From contig NZ_CANLWM010000003.1 of the NCBI RefSeq assembly GCF_947494875.1, positions 390,896 to 454,895 of the forward strand: a stretch of DNA of 64,000 bases, in the 5' to 3' direction. Below, piece after piece: positions 16,920-25,618 of the stretch (positions within the stretch are counted from its first letter, which is position 1; the number at the start of each line of letters is the position of its first letter). Position numbers and translations under genes: made by a program. This stretch comes from an uncultured Williamsia sp. (GTDB taxonomy: Bacteria > Actinomycetota > Actinomycetes > Mycobacteriales > Mycobacteriaceae). The notes beneath the pieces are model-generated. The model was not told where the DNA came from, made no database searches, and saw nothing but the letters and a program-made list of their open reading frames with translations.

Positions 16920-18859
16920 GCCGGGACCCCTGCGGTGTCGGCGCCCTGCGTGGTCAGCAGGTCGAGGATGTCGGTGAGTGCCGCGACGGCGTCGATGCCG
17001 AGCGACAGGAACCCGTCGGGCCTGCGGTCGCCCTCGAGGTGGGCGACGGCTTTCTCGGTGCCCGCCAGAAGGATTCGCGTCACCCCCGCTGCACGCAGCG
17101 CGGCGACGGTGTCCCCCGCCTCGTCGGCGTAGCGCTTGTCGGTGCCGCAGACGATCGCGACAGGCGAGGCGGTCTCCCGGGCGGCGGACGACAGATCGGC
17201 ACCCGGCCCTGGGTCGACGGCCACGATGCCGCCCGCGCCCAACAGGTTGATCGTGAACGTGGTGCGCGGGGTGTACTCGGCGAGGCTGCCGAGCGGGGCC
17301 AGCAGCACCGCAGGCCGGGAGCTTGTGGCGGCCAGGTGGGCGTCCGACCGGTCGCGCAGGGTCTCGAACGGCGCGGCGTGGCGGCTGACCCGACGGGTCT
17401 CGGCCCCGGGTTCCGGTGCGGGCAGCGGCTTCTCGGCCACGTCCGGGAACTCGCTGACCCCGGTGATCGCGTGCCGGCGGTGGGCGACGTCGTCGGCGCG
17501 GCGGTCGCGGACCGCGCCGATCGTCGCGGCCAGAGCACCGGACACGAGGGCCTCGCGGTAACCACCCTGCGCCTCGATGCCGGTGAAGACGTCCCACGCC
17601 GCCCCGGCCGTGGCGTCGGTGAGGGACTCGACGTACCAGCTGCCCGCGGCCGGGTCGAGCACGCGCCCGAGGTGGGACTCCTCGAGCAGCAGCAGCTGGG
17701 TGTTAACGGCCATCCGATCGGTGAAGGAGCGCGACACCCCGAGCGCCCCCGGCGGCAGAGCGGAGTCGAACGGCGAGACGGTCACCTCGTCGGCGCCGCC
17801 CAACCCGGCCCCGAACGCCGCGAGCGTGGTGCGCAGCATGTTCACCCACGGGTCGCGCTGGGTCATCATCGCGGCCGAGGTCACCGCGTGCTGGGGGGCG
17901 TCACCGTGCTCCGGCACGCCGAGCACCTCGGCGATCCGGGCCCAGACCCGTCGGGCCGCGCGGAACTTCGCGATGGTCTCGAACTGCTGATCGGTGGCGG
18001 CGAACCGGAACGCGATCGTGTCGAGGACGTCGGCGACCTGCAGCCCGTTCTCGACCCCCGCCCGGACGTAGGTCAGTCCGGCGGCGATCGCGGCCCCGAT
18101 CTCCTGCGCGTCGGAGGCCCCCGCGTCGTGGAAGACGGTGCCGTCCACCACGAGGGCACGCACCTCCTCGGGACGGGCGACGGCCGCACGGGTCAGCGCG
18201 ACCGCCTCCTCGTGGGTGGCGGAGTCGACGCCGGCGAACTGTGCGGTGAGGGTGTCGACGCCGAGCGTGATCCGCGTGGTGCTCGCGTCCGGCGGCGGCG
18301 CCGATCCGGCCGCGGGTGCAGCGGCGCGCTCGTCGAGCAGGGCGAAGAGGGCGTCGGCGGTCGCGGTGACGTGTCGTCCGGCGTCCAGAGTGAGCGGCGC
18401 CAGGTCGAGCAGGACACCGTCGAGGATCCGGGGCAGGTCACCGGGATCGGTGGTGGGCGTGAGCCAGAGCGCGCTGGTGCCGGTGGTCAGACCCTCCAGG
18501 ATCGCGGTGTTCGTGTCGGCGGGGTCGGCGTCGGGGGCGCCGACACGGGTGGTGACGTGCCAGCCACGCATCACGTCCCGGGTCGCCTCGCGTCCGCGGA
18601 CGAACGGGAAACCGCCCGGCAGTGGCGGCTCGGGGAGCTCGTCGGCCCGGGTGTAGAGCGGGTCGATGGTGGTGCCGTCGTAGGTGGTGGTCTGCAGGTG
18701 CGCCGCGGCCGGGCGGCTGATCTGCTCGGGCTCGGTCCGCCGGGCCTTCGCGAGCACGCCGGCGACCGCGTCGTCCCAGGCGTCCCGGGCGGCCTGCAGG
18801 TCGGTGGCCGCCGGTGCGGGTGACGCCGGGTCGGCGGATGCGTCGGATGATGGGGGCAC
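16916..18859 (-). CDS. mutA: Methylmalonyl-CoA mutase, small subunit
   Basis: A 647-residue homologue of mutB that lacks a functional B12 site: the C-terminal domain has no DxHxxG, as expected of the structural subunit of the actinobacterial heterodimer. Conserved barrel blocks are [64 protein letters not shown]. The N-terminal 25 residues are Ala/Pro/Ser-rich linker. The GTG start has GGGAG about 6 nt upstream. It is the first gene of the operon, and the 184-bp region to the divergent TVP38 gene holds its promoter and inverted repeats. Confidence 0.94.
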
Positions 18860-18945
18860 GGCGAACTCCCTGTCCTCGGCGACGGTCGGGCGACCGTCGT
18901 GACCGGACGCGTGGGCGTGTCGCGCCGCCCGTGTGTCCGGTGCTA

Positions 18946-18996
18946 CACGTGTGTCTTACCCCATCCGAGCATGAGACGACGATCACACCCGTGTGA
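18946..18996. promoter_or_regulatory. Palindromes in the mutA / TVP38 divergent promoter region
   Basis: Two symmetric elements lie in this gap: ACACGTGT at 18946-18953 and TCACAC-CC-GTGTGA at 18983-18996, with 6-bp arms. They are candidate operators for either gene; no known regulator motif was recognised. The rest of the 184-bp gap shows nothing else clear apart from the TVP38 -10 box. Confidence 0.4.
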
Positions 18997-19043
18997 ACGC
19001 TCGGTCGGGAGGGGTCGCAGCGTCGGCGGGTAGCCTCGCCCGC

Positions 19044-19781
19044 GTGATCCGGGCGGCGCGTCGATGGTGGGGACCGATCGCCCTGGCGGTCGTCTTCGTC
19101 GCCGCGCTCGTCGCGGTCGCCGTGGTCGGCCTGCCCGGTGTCGACCGGTTCCGCGCCTGGTCGGACTCGTCGGGCCCGTGGTTCGTCGTGGTGTTCTTCC
19201 TCGCCTACGCGGTCATCACCGTCGCCCCGATCCCCCGCACGGTGTTCACGCTGTCCTCGGGTGTCCTCTTCGGGCCGGTGACGGGGCTGGTGGTGGCGCT
19301 CGGGGCCACGATGATCGCCGCGGTCGTCTCGTTCGTGCTGGTCCGCGCGGCGGGTCGAGATGTCGTCGCACCCCGGTTGACCCATCCGGCGGTGCGCGCG
19401 GTCGATGCGCGCCTGGCCCGACGCGGGTGGCTGGCGGTCGGGTCGCTGCGGTTGATCGCGCCGGCGCCGTTCTCGGTCATCAACTACTGCGCGGCGCTGT
19501 CGCGGATCCGCCTGATCCCCTACACCCTCGCGACGGCGGTGGGGATCCTCCCGGGCACCGTCTCGGTGGTGGTGCTGGGCAGTGTCCTGTCGGGCAGTGC
19601 CCACCCTGCGGGACTCGCGATCTCGATCGCCGGCGTGGTGCTCGGTCTCGTGGGCCTCGGGATCGACGCGCGCACGCCGCTGCGATCCGACGGCACCGAT
19701 GTCAAGGCGTCAGACGCGACCGACGAGCATCAGGTCGTCGGGCTTGACGGCGACGAGACGGTCACCGCAGACCGGACGTGA
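19044..19781 (+). CDS. TVP38/TMEM64-family (DedA-like) membrane protein
   Basis: A 245-residue polytopic inner-membrane protein. After a short basic N-terminus come hydrophobic segments at about 10-32, 50-70, 75-105, 145-165, 170-190 and 195-215. The family core is seen in PIPRTVFTLSSGVLFGPVTGLVVALGATM and SLRLIAPAPFSVINYCAALSRI, where the Arg-rich re-entrant helix typical of VTT/DedA domains occurs. Members are implicated in lipid scrambling or undecaprenyl-phosphate recycling. The GTG at 19044 lies 7 nt after TAGCCT (19031-19036), i.e. a leaderless start; a GTG at 18993 is less likely because it precedes that box. Confidence 0.82.
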   Translation: MIRAARRWWGPIALAVVFVAALVAVAVVGLPGVDRFRAWSDSSGPWFVVVFFLAYAVITVAPIPRTVFTLSSGVLFGPVTGLVVALGATMIAAVVSFVLVRAAGRDVVAPRLTHPAVRAVDARLARRGWLAVGSLRLIAPAPFSVINYCAALSRIRLIPYTLATAVGILPGTVSVVVLGSVLSGSAHPAGLAISIAGVVLGLVGLGIDARTPLRSDGTDVKASDATDEHQVVGLDGDETVTADRT

Positions 19782-19793
19782 AAGTCTGCCGAC

Positions 19794-19823
19794 TTGATAG
19801 ATCAGAGTAAACCCGAGTAGCTT
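19794..19823 (+). promoter_or_regulatory. Promoter of the satD-like gene
   Basis: TTGATA (19794-19799) and TAGCTT (19818-19823) are spaced 18 nt, and the GTG start follows 6 nt later, giving a complete sigma-A-type leaderless promoter. The segment is AT-rich compared with its surroundings. CTTGATAG and CTTGACAG occur as an imperfect direct repeat across it and may be an operator. Confidence 0.55.
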
Positions 19824-19829
19824 GACAGG

Positions 19830-20429
19830 GTGTACGTACTGACGGTCGACCAGCGTCGGAGCCGGCGCGACCGTGACCGCGTGCCCGAGCTCGTCGCGCG
19901 GCTCTCCGACGCGCCGCTCGTCCGCGGCTTCGACCGCACCGCCGGTGACGAGGTGCAGGCGGTCGCCGACGACCCGGATGTCGTCGTCGACGTCGTCCTC
20001 GACCTGGTGGCGCTGGGCGGGTGGAGCATCGGCGTCGGCGTGGGCGCCGTCGAGCTCCCCCTGCCCCAGGTCACCCGCGCCGGACGTGGCCCCGCCTTCG
20101 AGGCGGCTCGCGACGCCGTGACCCGGGCGAAACGAGCACCGGGGAACGTGAGCGTCGCCGGCGGGGACCCGGCCCGCGCCGCCGACGCCGGGGCCGTGCT
20201 CGCCCTGCTGGCGATCGTCGTGGCACGGCGGTCGGACGAGGGACACCAGGCGGTCGCCCGGATCCGGGCCGGTGCCTCGCAGAGCGAGATCGCCGACGAA
20301 CTCGGCATCAGCAAGCAGGCCGTCTCGCAGCGGCTCTCGGTCGCCGACTGGCAGGCCGAACGAGACGGGAGGATCGCCGCCGCCCACCTCATGGCGGCGG
20401 CCGACACGGCCGCAGGAGGCCTGAGATGA
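19830..20429 (+). CDS. SatD-like regulatory protein with C-terminal HTH
   Basis: A 199-residue protein. Its first residues, MYVLTVDQRRSRRDRDRVPELVARL, resemble the opening of SatD-family proteins. The C-terminal part, GASQSEIADELGISKQAVSQRLSVADWQAE (about 155-183), is a clear helix-turn-helix of the sigma-70 region-4/MarR-like kind. The middle carries alternating Val/Asp strands. SatD proteins are small cytoplasmic proteins found next to membrane proteins in stress loci; their biochemistry is not settled. The stop overlaps the next gene's ATG (ATGA), so the pair is co-translated. A DNA-binding regulator of its own membrane partner is a reasonable inference. Confidence 0.6.
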   Translation: MYVLTVDQRRSRRDRDRVPELVARLSDAPLVRGFDRTAGDEVQAVADDPDVVVDVVLDLVALGGWSIGVGVGAVELPLPQVTRAGRGPAFEAARDAVTRAKRAPGNVSVAGGDPARAADAGAVLALLAIVVARRSDEGHQAVARIRAGASQSEIADELGISKQAVSQRLSVADWQAERDGRIAAAHLMAAADTAAGGLR

Positions 20430-20977
20430 CGGTCACCGTGGTGTCTCTGGCGATCTGTGCCGCGGTCGCTGTCTCGTCGACCCTGCCGCACGGCCGGTTC
20501 CTGCGCACCGCGGCGGTGGTGGTCGCGACCGTGACGCTGGCGATCGCGGCGGTCGCCGCGGCCATCGCGGACCCCGCCGAGGGATCGGTCCGTGGGGTCG
20601 TGGTCACCCTGGTGGTGGTGATCGCCGCGTTCGGCGGTGTCGGCCTCGTGCCGCTGGTGTTCGATCTCGTCGAGGTCGACCAGCGCGACCACCGGGGGGA
20701 TCCCGGGTCCGAGGACACCGGCGAGGACGACGTCCCGGTCGGGTCCCGGCCCCTGCGGGGTGGGCGGATCATCGGCGTCCTGGAACGCGTGGCCGTGGTC
20801 GGCGCGCTCGTCGCCGGGTGGCCGGAGGGGATCGCCGTGGTCCTGGCCGTGAAAGGTCTCGCGCGCTACCCCGAGATCCGCGACCAGCACGCCGGCGAGC
20901 AGTTCATCATCGGCACGTTCGCCTCGGTGCTGTGGGCCGTGGCGGCGGCAGGTGTCGCCCGCCTGACCCTCACCTGA
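20426..20977 (+). CDS. Small polytopic membrane protein, partner of the SatD-like gene (DUF3307-like C-terminus)
   Basis: A 183-residue protein with an N-terminal hydrophobic segment (about 3-17), two more at about 28-47 and 55-80, an acidic loop (QRDHRGDPGSEDTGEDD), and then GRIIGVLERVAVVGALVAGWPEGIAVVLAVKGLARY plus a final helix. The segment IxxLERxxxxxxxxxGxxxxxxxxxAxKxxxRYPE followed by FIIGTFASVLW resembles the C-terminal part of DUF3307 membrane proteins, which often sit beside SatD genes. Function unknown. It converges on the SPFH gene with an 18-bp gap containing the 14-bp palindrome CGCGTCCGGACGCG. Confidence 0.6.
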   Translation: MTVTVVSLAICAAVAVSSTLPHGRFLRTAAVVVATVTLAIAAVAAAIADPAEGSVRGVVVTLVVVIAAFGGVGLVPLVFDLVEVDQRDHRGDPGSEDTGEDDVPVGSRPLRGGRIIGVLERVAVVGALVAGWPEGIAVVLAVKGLARYPEIRDQHAGEQFIIGTFASVLWAVAAAGVARLTLT

Positions 20978-20995
20978 CGTCGCGTCCGGACGCGC

Positions 20996-22207
20996 TCAGC
21001 TCGCCGACGAACCCGATGCGTCGTCGGTGGGCGGGTCGTCGGTGCTCGTCGCCGGGACGGCCGGCGTCTTCCGTGTCTCGATGCCGGGCGCGACCGACCG
21101 CGCCTCCATCTCTGGTGCGACGGGCTTGCGGGCCACCGCCTCCGCCTCGGCGACGGCCTGCGCCACCTTCGGGTCCGGAGCGAGGTCGAACCAGTCGTCG
21201 ACCTCGGAGTCGTCGCCCTGCGGCGTGGCCGCGTCGTCCGACGGCTCGTACCGGAAGACACCGTCGTCGCCCTGGTTCGCGAACGACCGTGCGAAACCCT
21301 GCAGAGCGGAACCGAAGTCGGACGGAACCACCCACACCGAGTTCCCCTCGCCCGCCGCCATCTCGGGCAGCTTCTGCAGGTACTGGTAGGCCAGCAGCTC
21401 CGGGGTGGGCTTGGCCGACTTGATCGCGGCGAACACCTTCTCGATCGACTTCGCCTCACCCTGGGCGTTCAGGTACTGGGCGGCACGGTCACCCTGCGCG
21501 CGCAGGATCCGCGACTGTCGGTCGGCCTCCGCGGCGAGGATCGCCGCCTGCTTGGCACCCTCGGCGGAGAGGATCTGACTCTGCTTGTTGCCCTCCGCGG
21601 TCTTGATCGACGACTCCCGCTGACCCTCGGCCGTCAAGATCATCGCGCGCTTCTCACGGTCGGCCTTCATCTGCTTCTCCATCGACTCCTGGATCGACGG
21701 CGGCGGCATGATGCTCTTCAACTCGACCCGGGCCACACGCAGACCCCAGCGACCGGTCGCCTCGTCGAGCACACCGCGCAGCTGCGCGTTGATCGAGTCC
21801 CGCGAGGTCAGCGTCTCCTCCAGGGTCATGCCGCCGACCACGTTGCGCAGTGTCGTCGTCGCGAGCTGCTCCACACCGATGATGTAGTCGTTGATCTCGT
21901 ACACGGCCGACTGCGGGACCGTCACCTGGAAGTAGACGACGGTGTCGATGGACAGCGTCAGGTTGTCCTCGGTGATCACCGGCTGCGGCGGGAACGACAC
22001 CACCTGCTCACGCAGGTCCACCCGAGCGCGGATCCGGTCGACGAACGGGACGAGCAACGTCAGCTGCCCCGACACCGTCTTGGTGTAGCGGCCGAGCCGC
22101 TCGATCACCGCCGCCTCGGCCTGCGGGATCAGCGCGACCGACCGGAACAGGATCACGAACGCCAGCAGCACCACCACCGCGACGACGACGATCACTCCGA
22201 TTTCCAT
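20996..22207 (-). CDS. SPFH/band-7 (stomatin-like) membrane protein
   Basis: A 403-residue protein with one N-terminal membrane helix (about 3-25), then an SPFH domain: ALIPQAEAAVIERLGRYTKTVSGQLTLLVPFVDRI and VVSFPPQPVITEDNLTLSIDTVVYFQV. A long Ala/Glu/Gln coiled coil follows (MEKQMKADREKRAMILTAEG...). The C-terminal 80 residues are acidic and disordered. Such proteins form oligomeric membrane microdomains. ATG at 22207 was chosen because GGAG lies about 8 nt upstream; an ATG at 22219 would add four residues. It is downstream of nfeD on the same strand, the usual SPFH-NfeD pairing, in which NfeD binds the scaffold. Confidence 0.92.
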   Translation of the reverse strand: MEIGVIVVVAVVVLLAFVILFRSVALIPQAEAAVIERLGRYTKTVSGQLTLLVPFVDRIRARVDLREQVVSFPPQPVITEDNLTLSIDTVVYFQVTVPQSAVYEINDYIIGVEQLATTTLRNVVGGMTLEETLTSRDSINAQLRGVLDEATGRWGLRVARVELKSIMPPPSIQESMEKQMKADREKRAMILTAEGQRESSIKTAEGNKQSQILSAEGAKQAAILAAEADRQSRILRAQGDRAAQYLNAQGEAKSIEKVFAAIKSAKPTPELLAYQYLQKLPEMAAGEGNSVWVVPSDFGSALQGFARSFANQGDDGVFRYEPSDDAATPQGDDSEVDDWFDLAPDPKVAQAVAEAEAVARKPVAPEMEARSVAPGIETRKTPAVPATSTDDPPTDDASGSSAS

Positions 22208-22246
22208 GACACGCTCCATTTCCCGACCGGCACTCGACCGGTCACC

Positions 22247-22675
22247 TCAGGACTTCCAGACGACCGCTGTGGCCCCGTCGATCTGCATGACCATCACGTC
22301 CTCGCCCTCGGCGAACACGTCGCCGGAGTGCAGCGGACGGGCCGACCAGATCGACCCGTCCAACCGGACCTGGCCGCCGTGGGCGTCGACGGTCGTGGTC
22401 ACGATCGCGGTCTTCCCCTGCAGCGCCTCGGCGTTGGTGGCCAACATCGGCCGCCGCAGCAGGTGCCGCTTGGCGACCGGCCGGACGCCGGCCAGCAACA
22501 ACACGCTCACGGCCGCGAACACGACGGCGTCCACCACGACGGGCAGGTCGGTGAACGCCGCGGTACCCGAGGCGGCCACCGCGCCACCGGCGAGCATCAG
22601 GAGGACCAACTCCCCGCTGAGGGCCTCGGCACCGACCATGACCAGCGCCGCGACCAGCCAGATGATCGCTGCCAT
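22247..22675 (-). CDS. NfeD-like membrane protein
   Basis: A 142-residue protein. Residues 2-70 hold two or three transmembrane segments (AAIIWLVAALVMVGAEAL, ELVLLMLAGGAVAASG, VVVDAVVFAAVSVLLLAG). Residues about 85-142 form the OB-fold NfeD domain: ALQGKTAIVTTTVDAHGGQVRLDGSIWSARPL...VFAEGEDVMVMQIDGATAVV. This short form lacks the protease domain of long NfeD. It lies just upstream of the SPFH gene and is expected to act with it in membrane microdomain organisation. ATG start with GGAG very close upstream. Confidence 0.9.
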   Translation of the reverse strand: MAAIIWLVAALVMVGAEALSGELVLLMLAGGAVAASGTAAFTDLPVVVDAVVFAAVSVLLLAGVRPVAKRHLLRRPMLATNAEALQGKTAIVTTTVDAHGGQVRLDGSIWSARPLHSGDVFAEGEDVMVMQIDGATAVVWKS

Positions 22676-22754
22676 GTCTCCACTGTGCCAGAGATCAGGC
22701 GCGCGTCGGAGAAGCCGCACGCCTCGCCTTTGTGTCTGCGACCTGCGGCGACGG

Positions 22755-23597
22755 TCAGTCGTCGTCCCCGGCGGCGGTCACGAAATCGATGAGTTCCTCC
22801 ACGCTGCGGAGCAACTCCACCCGCACGTCGCGGTAGTCGGAGACGGCACGGTTCACGCGACGCCACCCGTCGGTCGGTGTGCCCCAGCGCAATCGCCGAC
22901 ACACCCCGGCTTTCCACTCCTCCGTGCGCGGGACGCGCGGCCACTCGCCGATGCCGAGCACCTCGGGCTTCACGGCCTCCCAGATGTCGACGAACGGGTG
23001 CCCGCAGACCAGGACGTGTGGCCCGACCTCGCGGGTCAGCCGACTCTCCTTGCTGCCCGTGACGAGGTGGTCGACGAGCACGCCCGCCCGCCGCGACGGT
23101 CCGGGACCGAACCCGGCGAGGACCTCGTCGAGGTTGTCGAGACCGTCGAGTCCCTCCACCACGACGCCCTCGGCACGCAGGTCGTCGCCCCAGATGCGTT
23201 CCACCAGTGCGGCGTCGTGGATCCCCTCGACGAAGATGCGGCTCGCGCGGGCCACCCGCGCCCGCGACGACGCCGGGGCGACCGATCCGGATGCGGTGCG
23301 GGCGGGGGCCGCGGCGCGGGCGGGCGGTCGTCGCAACGTCACCGGTGCGCCGTCGAGGAGGAACGCCGACGGCCGCATCGCGAAGATGCGGGTCGCCCCG
23401 CGGCGGTCCTCGAGGCGCACGTGGTCACCGTCGTACCCGCGCTCGAAACCCACGACGGCGCCGCAGAACCCGGTCGCCGCGTCCTCGACCACGAGATCGC
23501 GGTCGGCGTCGACGACGGGGACCGCGGGCGTCGCGCGGGCGCGACGTGCCGCCGCGTCGAGGACGTCGAAGCCGTAGCGGTCGTCGGAGAAACCCAT
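22755..23597 (-). CDS. DUF3097-family protein
   Basis: A 280-residue soluble protein found in most Mycobacteriales. Recognisable blocks are MGFSDDRYGFDVL at the start, RIFVEGIHDAALVERIWGDDLRAEGVVVEGLDG (about 130-163), which is Toprim-like in its E-G-x-x-D/E pattern, and VLVDHLVTGSKESRLTREVGPHVLVCGHPFVDIWEAVKP (about 180-218). The Toprim resemblance suggests nucleic-acid phosphotransfer, but that is inference. The ATG at 23597 lies 6 nt after TACGGT on the minus strand, a leaderless start. It is divergent from the unrecognised gene at 23697. Confidence 0.8.
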   Translation of the reverse strand: MGFSDDRYGFDVLDAAARRARATPAVPVVDADRDLVVEDAATGFCGAVVGFERGYDGDHVRLEDRRGATRIFAMRPSAFLLDGAPVTLRRPPARAAAPARTASGSVAPASSRARVARASRIFVEGIHDAALVERIWGDDLRAEGVVVEGLDGLDNLDEVLAGFGPGPSRRAGVLVDHLVTGSKESRLTREVGPHVLVCGHPFVDIWEAVKPEVLGIGEWPRVPRTEEWKAGVCRRLRWGTPTDGWRRVNRAVSDYRDVRVELLRSVEELIDFVTAAGDDD

Positions 23598-23696
23598 CCC
23601 GCGACCGTAGGAGTTCGGCGGCACGGTCGCCCGGTGCCACGCCGGGTGCCGCCGGGCCGACGGCGTCACGTCCGCACCGTCGCTATCGTGGCCCGG

Positions 23697-24524
23697 GTGA
23701 GCGAGATGACCGACCGCGTGGCGACCGCCGGCCTGCCGGCCGTCGCCGCGCTGGGCACCTGGGGGGCGGTGTGGCGTGCCGGCCTGTGCTCTCCGGACGA
23801 CGTCGTCGATGCCCTGTCCGACGTCGCACCCGCGCATCGGGTGGTCGCGGCCGATCCCGACGCGGCCGCCGTCGTCGACCTGACCGCGGCCGAGGTCGGC
23901 ACGGGGTCGCTGTTACGGGCGATCCGTCAGGCGACGCGCATGCGTGTCCTGCTGCCCGCACCCGGCGACACACTCGGGCTCAGCGGCGCGCCGCTGGGGG
24001 CGGCCCTCGACGCGGGCGCCGTGCTCGTGCTGTGGCTGTCCGAGACGTCGGAGGACGCGATCGGCGTGCTCGCGCGTGTGGTCGGCCCGGGGACGGTCAC
24101 CTGGACCGTTCGCTCGCTCGGGTCCGTCGTCCGCGTCCCGGACCGGGATCTCGGGGAGGCCGAGCTGCTCATGCGCGAGGCCGTCCGAGACGCCACCGCA
24201 CTGCTGTCGGGCATCGGTGGTGTCGAGCCGTCCGACGGCACACCGTCGGACCTGCGGACGCGTCTGGCGGCCTTGACGCGGGCCGAGACCCTCGACGTCC
24301 CACCGGATTCGGGTGATCGGGTCGCGCGGGTCATCGGTCAGACCGCGCAGATCGCGGCCATCCTGCATCTCGCGGCGGACGGACGTCCGCGCACGGGGCT
24401 GACGGCGACGGGGCAGGGTCGCGCCGAGGCAGCCCTCGACAGCCTGGACCGGACCGTGCGGACCGCGCGGATGACCGCGCTCAACGCGGTCGTGGCCGAC
24501 TCGGACCGCCTGCCGCGTCGCTGA
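23697..24524 (+). CDS. Unrecognised conserved-type protein
   Basis: A 275-residue cytoplasmic protein, Ala/Val/Asp-rich, without a membrane segment or a motif I recognise. The N-terminal LPAVAALGTWGAVWRAGLCSPDDVVDAL and ALDAGAVLVLWLSETSEDAIGVLA suggest an alpha/beta fold, and the C-terminal 80 residues are helical (VARVIGQTAQIAAILHLAADG...). The GTG at 23697 lies 7 nt after TATCGT (23684-23689), giving a leaderless start. Base composition matches its neighbours, so it looks native. It converges on hemH with 14 bp between stops and no visible terminator. Its position hints at no particular pathway. Confidence 0.7.
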   Translation: MSEMTDRVATAGLPAVAALGTWGAVWRAGLCSPDDVVDALSDVAPAHRVVAADPDAAAVVDLTAAEVGTGSLLRAIRQATRMRVLLPAPGDTLGLSGAPLGAALDAGAVLVLWLSETSEDAIGVLARVVGPGTVTWTVRSLGSVVRVPDRDLGEAELLMREAVRDATALLSGIGGVEPSDGTPSDLRTRLAALTRAETLDVPPDSGDRVARVIGQTAQIAAILHLAADGRPRTGLTATGQGRAEAALDSLDRTVRTARMTALNAVVADSDRLPRR

Positions 24525-24538
24525 GCCCCTCTCGCCGG

Positions 24539-25618
24539 TCAGGCCGGCCGTGTCGGGCGGACCAGTGGACAGCAGCCCTCCACACACCGCTGTCCGTTGT
24601 CGGTGCAGCCCATCCCGGTGCTCCGGGTCGTCGCGCCGGCCAGTTGGTCGCGGATGAGCTCGACGATCATCGCGATGTACCGCGGATCGGTGCCGACGGT
24701 CGCCGCACGCGCCATGGGCATGCCGAGTTCGTCCGCCTTCTCGGCCGCCTCGGTGTCGAGATCCCAGACGACCTCGAGGTGGTCGGAGACGAATCCGACC
24801 GGGGCCACGACCGCCGCGGGGGTCCCGTCGGCGTGGATCGCCTGGAGGTGGTCGACGATGTCGGGCTCGAGCCACGGCACCTGCGGCGGCCCGGACCGGG
24901 ACTGCCACACCACGTCGTGCTCGGTGACACCGGCCGCGGCGGCGACAGCCGCGGACGCCGCGATGACCTGCCGGCTGTACAGGTGCCCGCCGTCGTCCGG
25001 CGGTCCGGCGACGGCGTCGGCCGCCGAGGGAACCGAGTGGGCGGTGAAGACGACCCGGGCGTCGGAGCGGACGTTCTCGGGGAGGTCTGCCTGCGCGGCA
25101 CGGACGGCGTCCGCGCCGGCCTCGATCATCTCCGGGCGGTCCCAGTAGTGGGGCAGCTTGCGGAGGGTCATCGGGTCGTCGGCGGACGCGGGACGTCGTT
25201 CGGCGAGCGCGGTGAGCGCGCGGCCGATGTCCTCGTGGTACTGCGCGCACCCCGAGTAGCCACCCCACGCCGACGTCGGGAACACCAGCACGCGGCGGTG
25301 TCCCGCGTCGAACATCTCGGCGACGGTGTCCTCGACCATGGGGTGCCAGTTGCGGTTGCCGAAGAACACGGGCAGGTCGATGCCGTTGTCGCCCAACGCC
25401 GTCCGCAATCGGTCGATGATGTCGAGGTTGAGCTGGTTGATCGGTGACACGCCCCCGAAGTGCATGTAGTGCTCGGCGACCGACTCGAGGCGCTCGCGGG
25501 GCACACCGCGACCGCGGGTGACGTTCTCCAGGAACGGCATCACGTCGTCGGGACCGTCGGGCCCACCGAACGAGAGCAGCAGGACCGCGTCGAACCCGGC
25601 AGTGCGCGGTGCCGTCAT
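24539..25618 (-). CDS. hemH: Coproporphyrin III / protoporphyrin ferrochelatase
   Basis: A 359-residue enzyme that inserts Fe2+ into the porphyrin near the end of heme synthesis (CpfC in the coproporphyrin-dependent route of actinobacteria). [26 protein letters not shown] is the N-terminal signature. VFTAHSVP has the conserved metal-binding His, and [17 protein letters not shown] the Glu/Asp ladder. The C-terminus has C338, C345, C349 and C350 ([13 protein letters not shown]), the pattern of [2Fe-2S]-carrying actinobacterial ferrochelatases. The ATG overlaps the inhA stop by 4 bp, so heme synthesis is coupled to the FAS-II genes, as in mycobacteria. Confidence 0.94.
   Translation of the reverse strand: MTAPRTAGFDAVLLLSFGGPDGPDDVMPFLENVTRGRGVPRERLESVAEHYMHFGGVSPINQLNLDIIDRLRTALGDNGIDLPVFFGNRNWHPMVEDTVAEMFDAGHRRVLVFPTSAWGGYSGCAQYHEDIGRALTALAERRPASADDPMTLRKLPHYWDRPEMIEAGADAVRAAQADLPENVRSDARVVFTAHSVPSAADAVAGPPDDGGHLYSRQVIAASAAVAAAAGVTEHDVVWQSRSGPPQVPWLEPDIVDHLQAIHADGTPAAVVAPVGFVSDHLEVVWDLDTEAAEKADELGMPMARAATVGTDPRYIAMIVELIRDQLAGATTRSTGMGCTDNGQRCVEGCCPLVRPTRPA

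Noticed and set aside
20981..20994. Terminator between the membrane protein and the SPFH gene
   Set aside because: CGCGTCCGGACGCG is a palindrome without a loop and without T-tracts; it is too weak to call a terminator.
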